Source: Bowmanella yangjiangensis
GTDB lineage: Bacteria; Pseudomonadota; Gammaproteobacteria; Enterobacterales; Alteromonadaceae
DNA: 64,000 bases
Reading direction: 5' to 3'
NCBI RefSeq assembly: GCF_017255015.1
Contig: NZ_JAFKCS010000005.1
Coordinates: forward strand, 58,849-122,848
Below are positions 8,730 through 18,458 of the stretch, one piece after another (position 1 is the first letter of the stretch; every line of letters starts with the position of its first letter). The translations under genes and the position numbers were made by a program. The notes beneath the pieces were generated by a model. It worked only from the letters and a program-made list of their open reading frames with translations. It had not been told where the DNA came from and ran no database searches.

Positions 8730-9494
8730 TTAATAAAGGTGATCTGTTGCCGCTGGTTTGGGTATATCTGGTCGGTTGGGTAATAGCTGGGATAGTTGTC
8801 GGTTAAATTCGGAGATAAAGCGGTCATCCAGGCGTATTTTGCTGAACATGTAGTGCTGATCAGCCACATCGACCGGCCGGGGAATGATGCAAAGATCATT
8901 AAGATGCAGTCTGTCTATTTCTGCCAGCACGGTTTCCTGATCATCAATAAAAGCATCCACCCTGCCCCTTCGCAGAAGCTCAAGGCGAGAGGCAAAAGTT
9001 TCTACATGCATTAATTGTCTGGCCCATTTTGAGTCAAGAAGGCCGGCTACCTCAGGGCCGAACCAGCCGCCGCGATTGAGGGCAATTAACGTGTTCTGCT
9101 GTACCATCTCGCTGACGGTATTTAAGGCGGACGTTCTTTTATCTGCTTTTCGATAGACCAATACATTTGTCTGCTGGCGGTATGGAACTGACAATATAAA
9201 CTGCGCTTGCCGTTCTTCCGTCTCTGTTGCGGCTATGGCGACATCAATACGTCCACTTAACAGGTCGTTGGTAACTCGTTTTTCAGGCAGGTGCATAATA
9301 TTGAGCTTGCAGCCCATGTTGTTGAGCGCTTGACGTAACAGGTCAATATCGACGCCTGTGTATTGTCCTTGCTTGTCCTGATAGAAGTAAGGGTACCAAT
9401 CACCGCTGAAAACGATACGGATTGGGTGTTGGCAGAATGTTTCACTGAATGCGGGTGAAGAGATTAGGCTTAGGAGTATTAACATGCGTATCAT
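8730..9494 (-). CDS. Periplasmic solute-binding protein family 3
   Basis: A 254-residue SBP_bac_3-type protein with a short signal peptide (MIRMLILLSLISSPAFSE). The motifs FSGDWYPYFYQDKQGQYTGVDIDLL and SGRIDVAIAATETEERQ are typical of amino-acid-binding proteins and of stand-alone Alteromonas-type versions. No ABC permease or ATPase genes adjoin it, so it may be an orphan sensor-like binding protein instead of a transporter subunit. Two ATG codons nine bases apart are possible starts. The ligand is not predictable from the sequence. Confidence 0.85.
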   Translation of the reverse strand: MIRMLILLSLISSPAFSETFCQHPIRIVFSGDWYPYFYQDKQGQYTGVDIDLLRQALNNMGCKLNIMHLPEKRVTNDLLSGRIDVAIAATETEERQAQFILSVPYRQQTNVLVYRKADKRTSALNTVSEMVQQNTLIALNRGGWFGPEVAGLLDSKWARQLMHVETFASRLELLRRGRVDAFIDDQETVLAEIDRLHLNDLCIIPRPVDVADQHYMFSKIRLDDRFISEFNRQLSQLLPNRPDIPKPAATDHLY

Positions 9495-9743
9495 CAGGTT
9501 ACACCGTGAATATATAAAACGGTGCAGTTGATGCCATGTTATTGCTATGCATAACCTGGAGCCCTCTTCGCGTGACGGTTAATTATTATTCTAATTCAAC
9601 ATTTGCTTTCTGCCTTATTTTTAAAGGGCTGTAGCAAGTGCCTCAGTTTTTGCAGGATAGCGGAATCCATCCTTCGGCATATGAGAATGTTGTGTGGATT
9701 TTGTTATATAGGTATGAAATGGGATATCTATTCGTTGTTTTAT

Positions 9744-10664
9744 TCAACGTCCGTTTTCTGTGGCAGGTGAATTATTTTCTGCCAGTTCCTTTTTCAGCCA
9801 GTCGCGGAACACCTTAATACGGGCAAGACGAGGTGAATCGGGGTTATGCAGAATGGAAAAGGTCGGCCCTGGCGTGATCTCAATTTCAAATGGACGTACT
9901 AATGTGCCGCGCTTTATCAGCTCACCTGCCAGTGTGCTGGTGGACAGACAGATCCCGTGACCGGCGGCCACAGCGTTAATGCTCATTTCCCAGGTAGCGA
10001 CCTCCACCCAGCGCAACGCTTTGCGATTAAACTCCAACCCTGCCTGGCTAAACCAGTTTTGCCAACTAAACAAGCCTGGATCATGGCCTTCTACCAACAG
10101 GCATTGGTTAACCTGAGCCGGGTCTGTCAGTTGCATCTCGTCGGCCATGCGTTTTGAACATACGGCAAACACCGGGTCGCTAATTATCACTTCCTGACAA
10201 AGCTCGTTCCAAACGCCGTTACCTTGTCGAATCGCTATGTCGATATCGCCATGGCGAAGGTCTTCTATATAAGGTGAAGCCATCACCCGAATAGACACCT
10301 GAGGATGCTCAACGGAAAACTTCCAGAGCCTGGGCATAAGCCACATGGAGGCAAATGAGCCGGTGGTGGTCACGGTCAGCACACCGGCTGCTTCCTCGCA
10401 TTGCACGGTATTAAAGCCACGCACTAGTTGGGCAAAGGCTTGCTCTACCGAATTGGCCAGGGTCTGGCCGCGTGCGGTCAGGCGCATTCTGCGACCGTCA
10501 CGGTAAAAAAGTTTAACCCCCAGTCCTTCTTCCAGCGCTCGAATTTGCTGGCTTACGGCCGCCTGAGTAATGGCTAACTCATCAGCAGCCTGACGGTAAC
10601 TCTGGTTTCTGGCCGCCGCATCGAAACAGCGCAAGGCGGGTAAATGTCGTAGTCTTTTGTCCAT
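9744..10664 (-). CDS. GcvA-like LysR-family regulator
   Basis: A 306-residue LysR protein of the GcvA subgroup. It opens with RHLPALRCFDAAARNQSYRQAADELAITQAAVSQQI, where HLPALRCFDAAAR is the typical GcvA start, and continues into a type-2 periplasmic-binding effector domain. It diverges from a 49-codon ORF across about 100 bases. Regulators of this subgroup often control a gene immediately opposite, so that ORF is the natural target. About 250 bases between this gene and the solute-binding gene show no feature I can name. Confidence 0.85.
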   Translation of the reverse strand: MDKRLRHLPALRCFDAAARNQSYRQAADELAITQAAVSQQIRALEEGLGVKLFYRDGRRMRLTARGQTLANSVEQAFAQLVRGFNTVQCEEAAGVLTVTTTGSFASMWLMPRLWKFSVEHPQVSIRVMASPYIEDLRHGDIDIAIRQGNGVWNELCQEVIISDPVFAVCSKRMADEMQLTDPAQVNQCLLVEGHDPGLFSWQNWFSQAGLEFNRKALRWVEVATWEMSINAVAAGHGICLSTSTLAGELIKRGTLVRPFEIEITPGPTFSILHNPDSPRLARIKVFRDWLKKELAENNSPATENGR

Positions 10665-10702
10665 TAGTTAAACTTATCCGATACTTAAGATTTTGTCGTT
10701 CG

Positions 10703-10716
10703 TTATCGTTCGATAA
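10703..10716. promoter_or_regulatory. Short inverted repeat in the LysR/small-ORF divergent region
   Basis: TTATC-GTTC-GATAA is a small dyad lying between the GcvA-like gene and the 49-codon ORF. A related half-site, CTTATCCGATACTTAAG, lies closer to the LysR start. Both are plausible LysR contact sites, but the symmetry is short and could be chance. Confidence 0.3.
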
Positions 10717-10762
10717 ATGTTCAATAATATCCGCGGGTTGAAACACAAAAAGGGTGCGGATT

Positions 10763-10912
10763 ATGTTGGTTGCTACTGCAAAAGTTTCGGTAAATCATGA
10801 CAGTAACAAGGCGTGTGAGCAAGCGTTAGCTTCACGTCGTGCGCGTTTGTGGCATTGGCTTGGACAAATGGCCAAAACCATGAATTATGCGCAGATGGTT
10901 AACTTCAAGTAA
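10763..10912 (+). CDS. Small basic 49-residue protein opposite a LysR gene
   Basis: ATG to TAA encodes 49 residues beginning MLVATAKVSVNHDS. The second half has a basic aromatic segment (RRARLWHWLGQMAKTMNYAQ) that could form an amphipathic helix. AGGGTGCGG precedes the ATG, and a strong intrinsic terminator follows 28 bases after the stop, so the transcript looks like a self-contained small gene. It has no recognised domain. A resemblance to short DUF1127-like proteins, some of which are LysR targets in alphaproteobacteria, is only superficial. Confidence 0.6.
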   Translation: MLVATAKVSVNHDSNKACEQALASRRARLWHWLGQMAKTMNYAQMVNFK

Positions 10913-10940
10913 TGTATTCGTTAAGCTGTACTTATCGATT

Positions 10941-10977
10941 CGGTGTGTAGACTGACTGCCTACACACCGCTTTTTTC
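10941..10977 (+). terminator. Strong intrinsic terminator after the small ORF
   Basis: CGGTGTGTAG pairs perfectly with CTACACACCG (10 bp, 9-base loop) and is followed by CTTTTTT. This is a textbook rho-independent terminator on the plus strand and supports the reality of a short transcript from the 49-codon ORF. Confidence 0.9.
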
Positions 10978-10992
10978 TGCCATTAGCCTAGC

Positions 10993-12216
10993 TCAAGGTT
11001 GCCAGGCCAACAGCCTGCCACCGGCCAAACCAAGATACAGTACGCCATTTGCCGAGCTCAGACTGACAATACTGTCCATATCCTCCAGCATTTCTGTTAC
11101 TTGTTTAATGCTCGCTTGGTGCACTGACAGCGATGGATCCAGCGGTTGATAGTTGGGGCCACCTCCCTGTTGTACATGCTTCTGGTAGTGAGTTTGACTG
11201 CTCTGGGTTTGATAACGTTTGGTTAACTCGCGGCTGCTCGGTTGATAGCTGAACAGCTCACCTGATAAGGTCGCAAAGTAGAGTTGTTCGCCCACGAGCA
11301 CCGGAGTGGCAAAGATCAAATGCGGTGCGCGAACTAAATGCTCGATGTTCCCTGACTGCCTATGCTGGCCGATCAGGGCCAAGCCATCAGATAGTCCATA
11401 ATAGACATGGTCCTTATGTACTATCGCCGCTGAGCCAATCCAACTACTGGCATGTTTGGTACTCCAGGCTTCACGGCCATCTTTTAGGCCTAGCTTGAAG
11501 AACCAGGTGCTGCGGCTGCCAACATACACATAGTCGCCACTGATGACGGGATTTAGGTTAAAACCCTGCCAGCCATCCCATCCGCCCAGTTCCCCCTGGG
11601 GTAAGGGGCTTTCAAGCTGCCAGAGGATAGCGCCATTTTGTGCGTTTAGGCCATACAGGTGATTGTTCCAACTGCCGACTACTACCACATCTTGAGACAC
11701 CGCTGGTTGGGTATGGGTGGTGCCGGTATATTGCTGCCAAAGTCGTTGCCCGTCAGATACGCGTACGGCATAAGTGCCGGTTTGACTACCGTAATAGGCA
11801 ATGCCGTTAGACAGGGTGACTGATGATCTATACCAGCTCCAAGGGTCGATAACGTTGCCTTGCCCCCAGCCCCAGCTCTCACCATTTACCCGACGAGGCC
11901 CATCTGAACTTTTGTGCTGCCAGAGCGGCAGGCCGTGCAGATTAAATGCCTGTAACCCCTGCTCGGTATGCACTAGCAGCGTCTGATTAGTAATGGCTGG
12001 TGTGCTGCGAGCCTGAGCAGATAAGGATTGTTGCCACAGGGTTTTACCCTGACGGTCTAAGGCCCATAAGGTGTTGCCATTAGCCAGATACAGCTTATCT
12101 TGGTGAGCAAGTGGAGATGCGAATACCCCTTGCTCGGCTTGTATTTGCCAAAGTTGTTTGGCCTGAACTGAAAGCGGAGCCAGTAGTGCAAATACAACTA
12201 GATACAGTGTTTTCAT
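10993..12216 (-). CDS. Exported PQQ-type (BamB-like) beta-propeller protein
   Basis: A protein of about 407 residues with a signal peptide (MKTLYLVVFALLAPLSVQA). Repeats of the form ALDRQGKTLWQQSL, RVSDGQRLWQQYTG, LNAQNGAILWQLES and LKDGREAWSTKH are PQQ-like propeller blades ending in a Trp. They resemble the PQQ-binding quinoprotein and BamB families, but no dehydrogenase active-site motif is evident, so a scaffold or sensor role in the periplasm is more likely than catalysis. The ATG at 12216 is chosen because the signal peptide begins there. A ToxR-like regulator gene lies 108 bases upstream on the same strand and may be its partner. Confidence 0.8.
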   Translation of the reverse strand: MKTLYLVVFALLAPLSVQAKQLWQIQAEQGVFASPLAHQDKLYLANGNTLWALDRQGKTLWQQSLSAQARSTPAITNQTLLVHTEQGLQAFNLHGLPLWQHKSSDGPRRVNGESWGWGQGNVIDPWSWYRSSVTLSNGIAYYGSQTGTYAVRVSDGQRLWQQYTGTTHTQPAVSQDVVVVGSWNNHLYGLNAQNGAILWQLESPLPQGELGGWDGWQGFNLNPVISGDYVYVGSRSTWFFKLGLKDGREAWSTKHASSWIGSAAIVHKDHVYYGLSDGLALIGQHRQSGNIEHLVRAPHLIFATPVLVGEQLYFATLSGELFSYQPSSRELTKRYQTQSSQTHYQKHVQQGGGPNYQPLDPSLSVHQASIKQVTEMLEDMDSIVSLSSANGVLYLGLAGGRLLAWQP

Positions 12217-12324
12217 CAGCGTTTCCGGATTAGCTAAAACCGGCACCCTGACAAAGTCCAGCAATTAAGTCCTGAATTTCCGGCAAAGGAATCTAAAGAA
12301 AGCTTAAATTCCTTTCTAATCAAT

Positions 12325-13731
12325 TTATTGAGAGGGGGGCTTTAACCCCAGTTGATTGAGAATTAGGTGAAAATCCGGGTGTAAGCGCAGTGGGTCGTAG
12401 TAGGGGTCAACAGCCATCCAGAGCAGCTCAATTTGTCGCGCCTGCTGTGCTTGCTGTAACCACTTGATGGCTTGTTCCGGCTGATTAGCCTTGATGGCAT
12501 AGCGGGCATAAGCCAAGGGGGCGGCATAGTGGCCCAGATTATCGCTAATCTTTTGCTCAATAAACCAAGCGTAAACTTGTGTCAGGCCGCCGGCAGTGAA
12601 TTGAGCACGCGTTTGACTGATTTGCTCGGCCGTAAAGCCGCTAAGCTGCATACTTTGCAAAACATGATGAAAGGCACGCTGATCCTGACCAAGATTCTCA
12701 AGGATTTTAATTGCCGAGTGATGAAAGGAAAGGTCTGGCTCGGTCAGTGCGGCAATTTTCTCTAGTTCCGACAGGGCCTGCTGTGGCTGTCTGGCAGTGT
12801 TGTAAATCCAGGCAACAACGGGAACCGCATAATATTGAGGCGCCAGGTCGATATAGCGGCGGGTCGCCAACAGAGCCGCATCATTTTCGCCCATAGCCAT
12901 CAGAAACTGGGCGTATAGAAAATGCTGAATGGGGTCACGACCATCCAGCTCTATGGCCCGTTCGAATTTCTGTCTGGCCAGCCTGAAGTCCCTTTGGTGG
13001 GTGAAGTATTGCCAACCTAACTGCAATTGCACCGCGGCATTGTCTGATTCTCGTTGTTCGGCTTCTTCCAATAGTTGCATAGCTTGGTTGCGAAGCGGCG
13101 CAGCCTGTTCCAAGGAAGTATTCTCAGCCTTGAGGAGCAGTACCATAGCTTTACCCCATAAGGCACTGCCTAGCTGGGGATCCTGCTGTAGCGCCTGGTC
13201 AAATAAGCTATCAGCACGTAAAAGATGGTTATCTTCCTGCGAAAATAGCAAAAAGCGCCCCTGATTATATAAATCCTGTCCGGCCGAGGACGGCACCGCG
13301 CCCGCCACTGTTAATTGTGCCATATTTGGCCAGAACCACCACAGGAGTGGGACCAGCAGCAACAGTGGCGCAAAGTGCCACAACGGCCTTTTCTTCTCGA
13401 CGGGGGTATTGGCTGATGGCAGGGCTGTTGGGGGACAAATCAGACAATAGCCTTTACCCGGTAAGGTTTTAATGTACTTGGGTGTACGTGCACTGTCTCC
13501 CAGCGCTTTACGAATATTACTGATGGCAACCGTCAATACTTCTTCGCTCACCACCTTACCCGTCCAGATATGCGCTAGCAGTTGTTCTTTACTGAGCGTT
13601 TGATTGGCATGCTGGGCCAGAAATAACAGCAGTTGCATTGGTGTATGTTCAAGCTGTCTGGTCTCGTTACCTCGGGTCAGGCTGTTTTGCGTGGGGCATA
13701 CCTGCCATTCGCCCAATATGAAGTCCTGCAT
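12325..13731 (-). CDS. ToxR/CadC-like transmembrane regulator with TPR domain
   Basis: This 468-residue protein has an OmpR-type winged helix at residues 1-100 (LEHTPMQLLLFLAQHAN, TVAISNIRKALGD, KTLPGKGYCL), one transmembrane segment around 115-135 (LLLLVPLLWWFW) and a long TPR-like region to the C-terminus. The layout is that of one-component membrane regulators such as CadC and ToxR, with the C-terminal part outside the cytoplasm. Its genomic partner is probably the propeller gene downstream. The signal it senses is unknown. Confidence 0.85.
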   Translation of the reverse strand: MQDFILGEWQVCPTQNSLTRGNETRQLEHTPMQLLLFLAQHANQTLSKEQLLAHIWTGKVVSEEVLTVAISNIRKALGDSARTPKYIKTLPGKGYCLICPPTALPSANTPVEKKRPLWHFAPLLLLVPLLWWFWPNMAQLTVAGAVPSSAGQDLYNQGRFLLFSQEDNHLLRADSLFDQALQQDPQLGSALWGKAMVLLLKAENTSLEQAAPLRNQAMQLLEEAEQRESDNAAVQLQLGWQYFTHQRDFRLARQKFERAIELDGRDPIQHFLYAQFLMAMGENDAALLATRRYIDLAPQYYAVPVVAWIYNTARQPQQALSELEKIAALTEPDLSFHHSAIKILENLGQDQRAFHHVLQSMQLSGFTAEQISQTRAQFTAGGLTQVYAWFIEQKISDNLGHYAAPLAYARYAIKANQPEQAIKWLQQAQQARQIELLWMAVDPYYDPLRLHPDFHLILNQLGLKPPSQ

Positions 13732-13772
13732 ATAGCTTAAGTAAGATTAATTTACTTAGCATTAGATAAACA

Positions 13773-13802
13773 AAGCGGCCGGGGGTAAAGCCTCGGCCGC
13801 TT
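13773..13802 (-). terminator. Terminator of the kynU-aldolase operon
   Basis: AAGCGGCCG and CGGCCGCTT form a 9-bp stem around a 12-base loop. On the minus strand the stem is followed by TGTTTATC after the pairing T residues. It lies just past the aldolase stop codon and separates that operon from the ToxR-like gene. Confidence 0.75.
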
Positions 13803-13831
13803 AAATCATTAAAAATATAGATAGTTTTAGA

Positions 13832-14860
13832 TCAGTTTGGCTTTCTTTGGTTGGCCATATCCAGTGCCAGATCCTCAATCATATCCTCTTGTCCGCCGAC
13901 CGTGCCGCGTTTACCCAGTTCCACCAGAATATCTCTGGCGCTGACGCCATGGCGGGCTTCGGCACGCTTGGCAAACAGCAGAAATGACGAATACACACCC
14001 GCATAACCCAGGGTCAGGGCATCGCGGTCAACCCGGATGGGCTGGTCCATCATAGGCACCACCAGATCCTCGGCCACGTCCATGATTTTGTACAAGTCGA
14101 TGCCATGTCTGGCTCCCATGCGTTCCAGCACCGCCACTAATACCTCAAGCGGGGTGTTGCCAGCGCCAGCACCTAAGCCTGCCACTGACCCGTCAATACG
14201 TTTGGCGCCAGCTTCAATGGCGGCCAGTGAGTTGGCGACACCCATGGCAAGGTTGTGATGGCCATGAAAACCGATCTCTATGTGGCTGCCAAGCTCAGCC
14301 CTGAGCAGGCCAATTTTCTGACTGACTTCATCGGGCAACATATAACCTGCCGAGTCAGTGCAGTAAATGCAGTTCGCGCCGTAGGCCTCCATCAGTTTGG
14401 CTTGTTCCAGCAGCTTTTCGGCGCTGACCATATGCGCCATCATTAAAAAGCCAACGGTATCCAAACCAAGCTTGGCGGACAGGCCAATGTGCTGCTCAGA
14501 TACGTCCGCTTCGGTGCAGTGGGTGGCTACGCGAATGGTGGATACGCCTAAGTCCTTAGCCATGCGCAGATGGTCAACGGTACCTATACCGGGCAATAGC
14601 AGTGCTGAAACCTTGGCCTGCTGCATCTTAGGGATTACCGCAGACAAGTATTCCTCATCGCTGTGGGCCGGAAAGCCGTAGTTTAGTGACGCACCGCCTA
14701 GCCCATCACCATGGGTGACTTCAATTAGCGGCATACCGGCGGCGTCTAATCCTGTGGCGATATTCACCATTTGGTCTAGGGAGATTTGATGACGCTTGGC
14801 ATGCATACCATCACGCAAGCTCATGTCATGCAGGATCACGGATTTGTCTTTCAGGTTCAT
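13832..14860 (-). CDS. dmpG: 4-hydroxy-2-oxovalerate aldolase
   Basis: A 342-residue enzyme that splits 4-hydroxy-2-oxovalerate into pyruvate and acetaldehyde. It opens with [18 protein letters not shown], which carries the conserved Arg-Asp and His of the DmpG/BphI/MhpE family, and has the metal-binding [15 protein letters not shown] motif. GAGGAGAA precedes the ATG, 10 bases after the acetaldehyde dehydrogenase gene. The two enzymes form a channelling complex in characterised systems. Here it ends the kynU operon and supplies the last steps for the 2-aminomuconate route encoded at 40.9-46 kb (nbaI in the 2-nitrobenzoate cluster). Confidence 0.95.
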   Translation of the reverse strand: MNLKDKSVILHDMSLRDGMHAKRHQISLDQMVNIATGLDAAGMPLIEVTHGDGLGGASLNYGFPAHSDEEYLSAVIPKMQQAKVSALLLPGIGTVDHLRMAKDLGVSTIRVATHCTEADVSEQHIGLSAKLGLDTVGFLMMAHMVSAEKLLEQAKLMEAYGANCIYCTDSAGYMLPDEVSQKIGLLRAELGSHIEIGFHGHHNLAMGVANSLAAIEAGAKRIDGSVAGLGAGAGNTPLEVLVAVLERMGARHGIDLYKIMDVAEDLVVPMMDQPIRVDRDALTLGYAGVYSSFLLFAKRAEARHGVSARDILVELGKRGTVGGQEDMIEDLALDMANQRKPN

Positions 14861-14870
14861 GCTGTTCTCC

Positions 14871-15755
14871 TCAGGCCTGCTTGTATTTGGCGATAAGCTC
14901 AGCGGTGTGCAGCGCCGCCGCCGTCATAATGTCGAGGTTGCCAGCATAGTGCGGCAGGAAATCTCCACGACCTTCCACTTCCAGATAAATAGACACTTTA
15001 TTACCGTCAAACACCGGGCCGTTTTTCAGCCGGTAACCTGGCACATAGGCCTGGACTTTTTCCAACATAGCCAGCACGGAGTGGGTTATTGATTGTTGGT
15101 CAGGTGTGTCGGCGCATAGACAATGCACGGTATCGCGCATAATCAGCGGTGGCTCGGCCGGATTGATGATAATAATGGCCTTACCCTTGTCTGCGCCGCC
15201 CACGGACTCCACGGCACTGGCGGTGGTGCGGGTAAATTCATCGATGTTTTGGCGGGTACCTGGGCCCACCGAGCGGCTGGATACCGTGGCGATGATTTCA
15301 GCATAGCTGACCTTCTGGACCTGACTGACTGCTGCGACCATGGGAATGGTGGCCTGGCCGCCACAAGTGACCATATTGACGTTATCTAACTGGGCCGGAT
15401 TCAAGGCGTTGAGATTAACTGGCGGAACACAAAATGGGCCAATAGCCGCAGGCGTCAGATCCACCATAGTGACGCCCAAAGGGTTCAGTAATTCACAGTT
15501 TCCTTTGTGGGCATAGGCTGACGTGGCATCAAAGGCGATTTGAACCCCAAGCTGCCTGACTTGCGCCAGCGCACCCGGCACGCCTTCAGCGCAGACCTGC
15601 AAGCCCAGCGCGGCGGCGCGTTTAAGCCCTTCAGAATTCGGGTCAACACCAATCATTAACACCGGCTCGATTTGTTCGCTGCGCAGTGCTTTATAGAGCA
15701 GATCAGTACCTATATTACCCGGCCCAATAATGGCGGCTTTAATTTTCTGACTCAT
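14871..15755 (-). CDS. dmpF: Acetaldehyde dehydrogenase (acylating)
   Basis: This 294-residue enzyme converts acetaldehyde, NAD+ and CoA to acetyl-CoA. Visible signatures are the NAD-binding start [19 protein letters not shown] and the catalytic cysteine in [14 protein letters not shown]. The ATG at 15755 has AGAGG upstream and matches the family N-terminus, so an in-frame start 75 bases earlier is rejected. It lies between the SNF transporter and the aldolase gene and works as a pair with the aldolase (nbaJ position in the 2-nitrobenzoate cluster). Confidence 0.95.
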   Translation of the reverse strand: MSQKIKAAIIGPGNIGTDLLYKALRSEQIEPVLMIGVDPNSEGLKRAAALGLQVCAEGVPGALAQVRQLGVQIAFDATSAYAHKGNCELLNPLGVTMVDLTPAAIGPFCVPPVNLNALNPAQLDNVNMVTCGGQATIPMVAAVSQVQKVSYAEIIATVSSRSVGPGTRQNIDEFTRTTASAVESVGGADKGKAIIIINPAEPPLIMRDTVHCLCADTPDQQSITHSVLAMLEKVQAYVPGYRLKNGPVFDGNKVSIYLEVEGRGDFLPHYAGNLDIMTAAALHTAELIAKYKQA

Positions 15756-15768
15756 AATGGCCTCTTGG

Positions 15769-17154
15769 TTATAGATGGAAAGTAGGGCTGAGCTTGCTGA
15801 TAAACACCAACAATAAGGCGCCCGGCGCAATTAGCCTGGAGGTCCAGAGCCATAAACGGAACCACAGGCTCTGCTGGGTAAAACCCAGCTCATCGGCGGT
15901 GAAGCGGGATTTCAGCGCCCAGCTGACGAACAGCACCACAAAAATACCGCCCAAAGGCATGGCAATATTGGACGTGAAGTAGTCAAACAGGCTGAAGAAG
16001 GTTTTATCTGCAAACAGCGGGATAAAGCCGAGTGGATGCACATCCCCCAGCAGGTTAAAGGAAAGCGCAGATAAGACACCCAGTCCCCAGGCCACACTGC
16101 CGGCAACCAAGCAGGCTTGTCGTCTTGACCAGCTGGTTTTATTCATCAGCCAGGAGGTCGGCACTTCCAACATGCAAATGGCGGATGTCAGGGCGGCGAA
16201 AAACAGCAGTACGAAGAACAGTGCCCCTAACAAGGCTCCGGCAGGCATTTGTGCAAAGGCCACGGGCAGGGAAACAAACACCAGGCCCGGTCCTTCACTG
16301 GGATTTAAACCGAAGGCAAAAATAATCGGGAAGATGGCCAAACCCGCCAGTAAAGCGACTAGTGTGTCAGCGCCTACTATCACCACCGAAGAACGTGGAA
16401 TCGATGTTTGGCGCTGCATATAAGCACCGTACACCATGAGGTTGGTCAGCCCGACACTGATGGAGAAAAACGCCTGGCCGACGGCCTCTAACACGACATT
16501 GGCGGTGACTTTGGAGAAATCCGGGGTAAATAAGAAGCGCAGCGCCTGGGTAAAATCACCAATCCAGGCGGCGTAGCCCACCAGTAGCAACAGCATGATA
16601 AACAGCATGGGCATCACCAGTTTGACTACCCGCTCAACGCCTCTTGCCAGGCCCAGTGAGGAAATGCCGATCACTAGCGCCAGAAATAACAAATGCCAGA
16701 ACAGCATCAAGCCGGGCGAGGACTGTAGCTGGTCAAACACCACAGAAATCGCCCCAGGATCCATCCCCTGCATGCTGCCGCTGGCCAGTTTAAGTACGTA
16801 GGCGAGTGTCCAACCTCCGACTATGGCGTAAAACGACAACACTAACATGGCTCCTAATACCCCAAGATTTCCCATATGTCGCCACCAAGGGCTGGCACCA
16901 GACTCTTTGGCGACCGTAGCAATGGCTTGTGGTGGGCTGTTTCTACCCCGGCGCCCCACCATAAGCTCGGCAATGAGCACCGGCATGGCAATCACCAGGG
17001 CGGCCAGAATATAAATCAGCACAAAGGCGCCGCCGCCGTTGGTACCTGTGGTATAGGGAAAACGCCAGATATTGGCCAGGCCCACCGCCGTGCCGATGGA
17101 GGCCATCAAAAAAGCAAAATGAGAAGACCACATAGGGGCCTGGCGTTGGCTCAT
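15769..17154 (-). CDS. Sodium:neurotransmitter symporter family (SNF) transporter
   Basis: A 461-residue inner-membrane protein with about 11-12 hydrophobic segments. The first helix, [17 protein letters not shown] followed by NGGGAF, is the LeuT-fold sodium-site signature. The family imports amino acids with Na+, and some bacterial members (TnaT) carry tryptophan. Its place between kynU and the acetaldehyde dehydrogenase gene makes tryptophan or kynurenine a reasonable substrate guess. AGGAG precedes the ATG at 17154. Confidence 0.88.
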   Translation of the reverse strand: MSQRQAPMWSSHFAFLMASIGTAVGLANIWRFPYTTGTNGGGAFVLIYILAALVIAMPVLIAELMVGRRGRNSPPQAIATVAKESGASPWWRHMGNLGVLGAMLVLSFYAIVGGWTLAYVLKLASGSMQGMDPGAISVVFDQLQSSPGLMLFWHLLFLALVIGISSLGLARGVERVVKLVMPMLFIMLLLLVGYAAWIGDFTQALRFLFTPDFSKVTANVVLEAVGQAFFSISVGLTNLMVYGAYMQRQTSIPRSSVVIVGADTLVALLAGLAIFPIIFAFGLNPSEGPGLVFVSLPVAFAQMPAGALLGALFFVLLFFAALTSAICMLEVPTSWLMNKTSWSRRQACLVAGSVAWGLGVLSALSFNLLGDVHPLGFIPLFADKTFFSLFDYFTSNIAMPLGGIFVVLFVSWALKSRFTADELGFTQQSLWFRLWLWTSRLIAPGALLLVFISKLSPTFHL

Positions 17155-17219
17155 AGCAACTCCTGAAACTGACGAAAAAGTAGAGTGGCCCACGGTGTGG
17201 CGGGCCGAATTATGGCTGA

Positions 17220-18458
17220 TCAGGTAACGGCATGGCGCTGATTAAACTGCGCTTCGCGCCAGCGCTCTTCATCCATGATAATTTTAAAGCGTTGTACCGC
17301 TTCCCAGATATCCACGTAGCTGTTGTACAAGGGCGCAAAGCCAAAGCGCAGAATATCTGGTGCGCGGAAGTCACCAATCACACCAGCGTCAATTAACGCC
17401 TGCATAATGGGGTAACCCTGAGCATGGCTAAGTGCGACCTGGCTGCCACGCTTTTCATCGTCTCGCGGGCTGACCAGTGCAAAACCATATTGACCGCATT
17501 CCTGATCGAGCAGCTCGATAAAGTAGCGGGTTAGCGCCTGGGACTTCTTGCGCAGCTCCTGCATATCCGCAGCACACATCAGGTCAATCCCCACTTCGGC
17601 CACCGCCAGGCTGATAATCGCCTGGGTGCCTGACAACATTTGGCTGATGCCCTGGCCTGGTTGGTAGTCACGATTGAAATCAAAAGGTGCTTTATGTCCC
17701 CACCAGCCGCTCAGCGGTTGCTGCACAAGGTTGTGATGGCGTTTGGCGACAAAAATAAAGGCCGGGCTGCCTGGGCCACCATTCAGATACTTGTAAGTGC
17801 AACCTACCGCCAGATCGGCATTGGCCCCATTTAAATCCACCGGCAGTGCACCGGCGCTGTGGCAAAGATCCCAGACCACCAGACAACCCTTTTGCTGGGC
17901 GTACTCGGTAATGGCCTGCATATCCAGTACTCGCCCGGTTTTGTAATGCACCTGAGTCAGGCACACCACGGCCACTTGTTCGTCGATTTGCTCGAGCAAC
18001 TGTGCCTCTTCCACAAAACGGACCTGGTATTCGTCGCCCAACTGACTGAGTAAACCTTGCACCATATAGTTGTTGGTGGGGAAGTTACTGCCTTCCATAA
18101 GCACGATTTTGCGCGACGGATTGAGCTGCAGGGCAGTGGAGACCGCCTTATATAAGTTGAGTCCGGTGGCGTCGGTACAGACAACTTCACCGTCCTCTGC
18201 CCCAATCAGGCTGGCGATTTTATTGCCGATGCGATAAGGCAATTCAAACCACTGATGTTTGTTCCAACTGCGGATTAAATCCTGCCCCCATTCCTGCTCC
18301 ACCACTTGTTGCGCGCGGGCTAGGGCGGCCTTGGGACGTGCCCCCAGGGAATTACCGTCCAGGTAAATTTCACCGGCATTCAGGGCAAATTGGGCCTGAA
18401 AAGGCGCCAATGGATCCTGTTTATCTAATTGTTCAAAAAATGCTTTTGTATAGGTCAT
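17220..18458 (-). CDS. kynU: Kynureninase
   Basis: A PLP enzyme of 412 residues that hydrolyses kynurenine or 3-hydroxykynurenine to alanine and (3-hydroxy)anthranilate. It has the family opening YLDGNSLGARP, the DLCHSAGALPVDL segment with the PLP-contacting Asp, and the Schiff-base lysine in CTYKYLNGGPG (about residue 223). The ATG at 18458 is preferred over a start 60 bases upstream because AGGT is positioned before it and the family starts there. It heads the kynU-transporter-dmpF-dmpG operon. With 3-hydroxyanthranilate dioxygenase encoded at 41.9 kb, the main product is probably 3-hydroxyanthranilate. Confidence 0.95.
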   Translation of the reverse strand: MTYTKAFFEQLDKQDPLAPFQAQFALNAGEIYLDGNSLGARPKAALARAQQVVEQEWGQDLIRSWNKHQWFELPYRIGNKIASLIGAEDGEVVCTDATGLNLYKAVSTALQLNPSRKIVLMEGSNFPTNNYMVQGLLSQLGDEYQVRFVEEAQLLEQIDEQVAVVCLTQVHYKTGRVLDMQAITEYAQQKGCLVVWDLCHSAGALPVDLNGANADLAVGCTYKYLNGGPGSPAFIFVAKRHHNLVQQPLSGWWGHKAPFDFNRDYQPGQGISQMLSGTQAIISLAVAEVGIDLMCAADMQELRKKSQALTRYFIELLDQECGQYGFALVSPRDDEKRGSQVALSHAQGYPIMQALIDAGVIGDFRAPDILRFGFAPLYNSYVDIWEAVQRFKIIMDEERWREAQFNQRHAVT

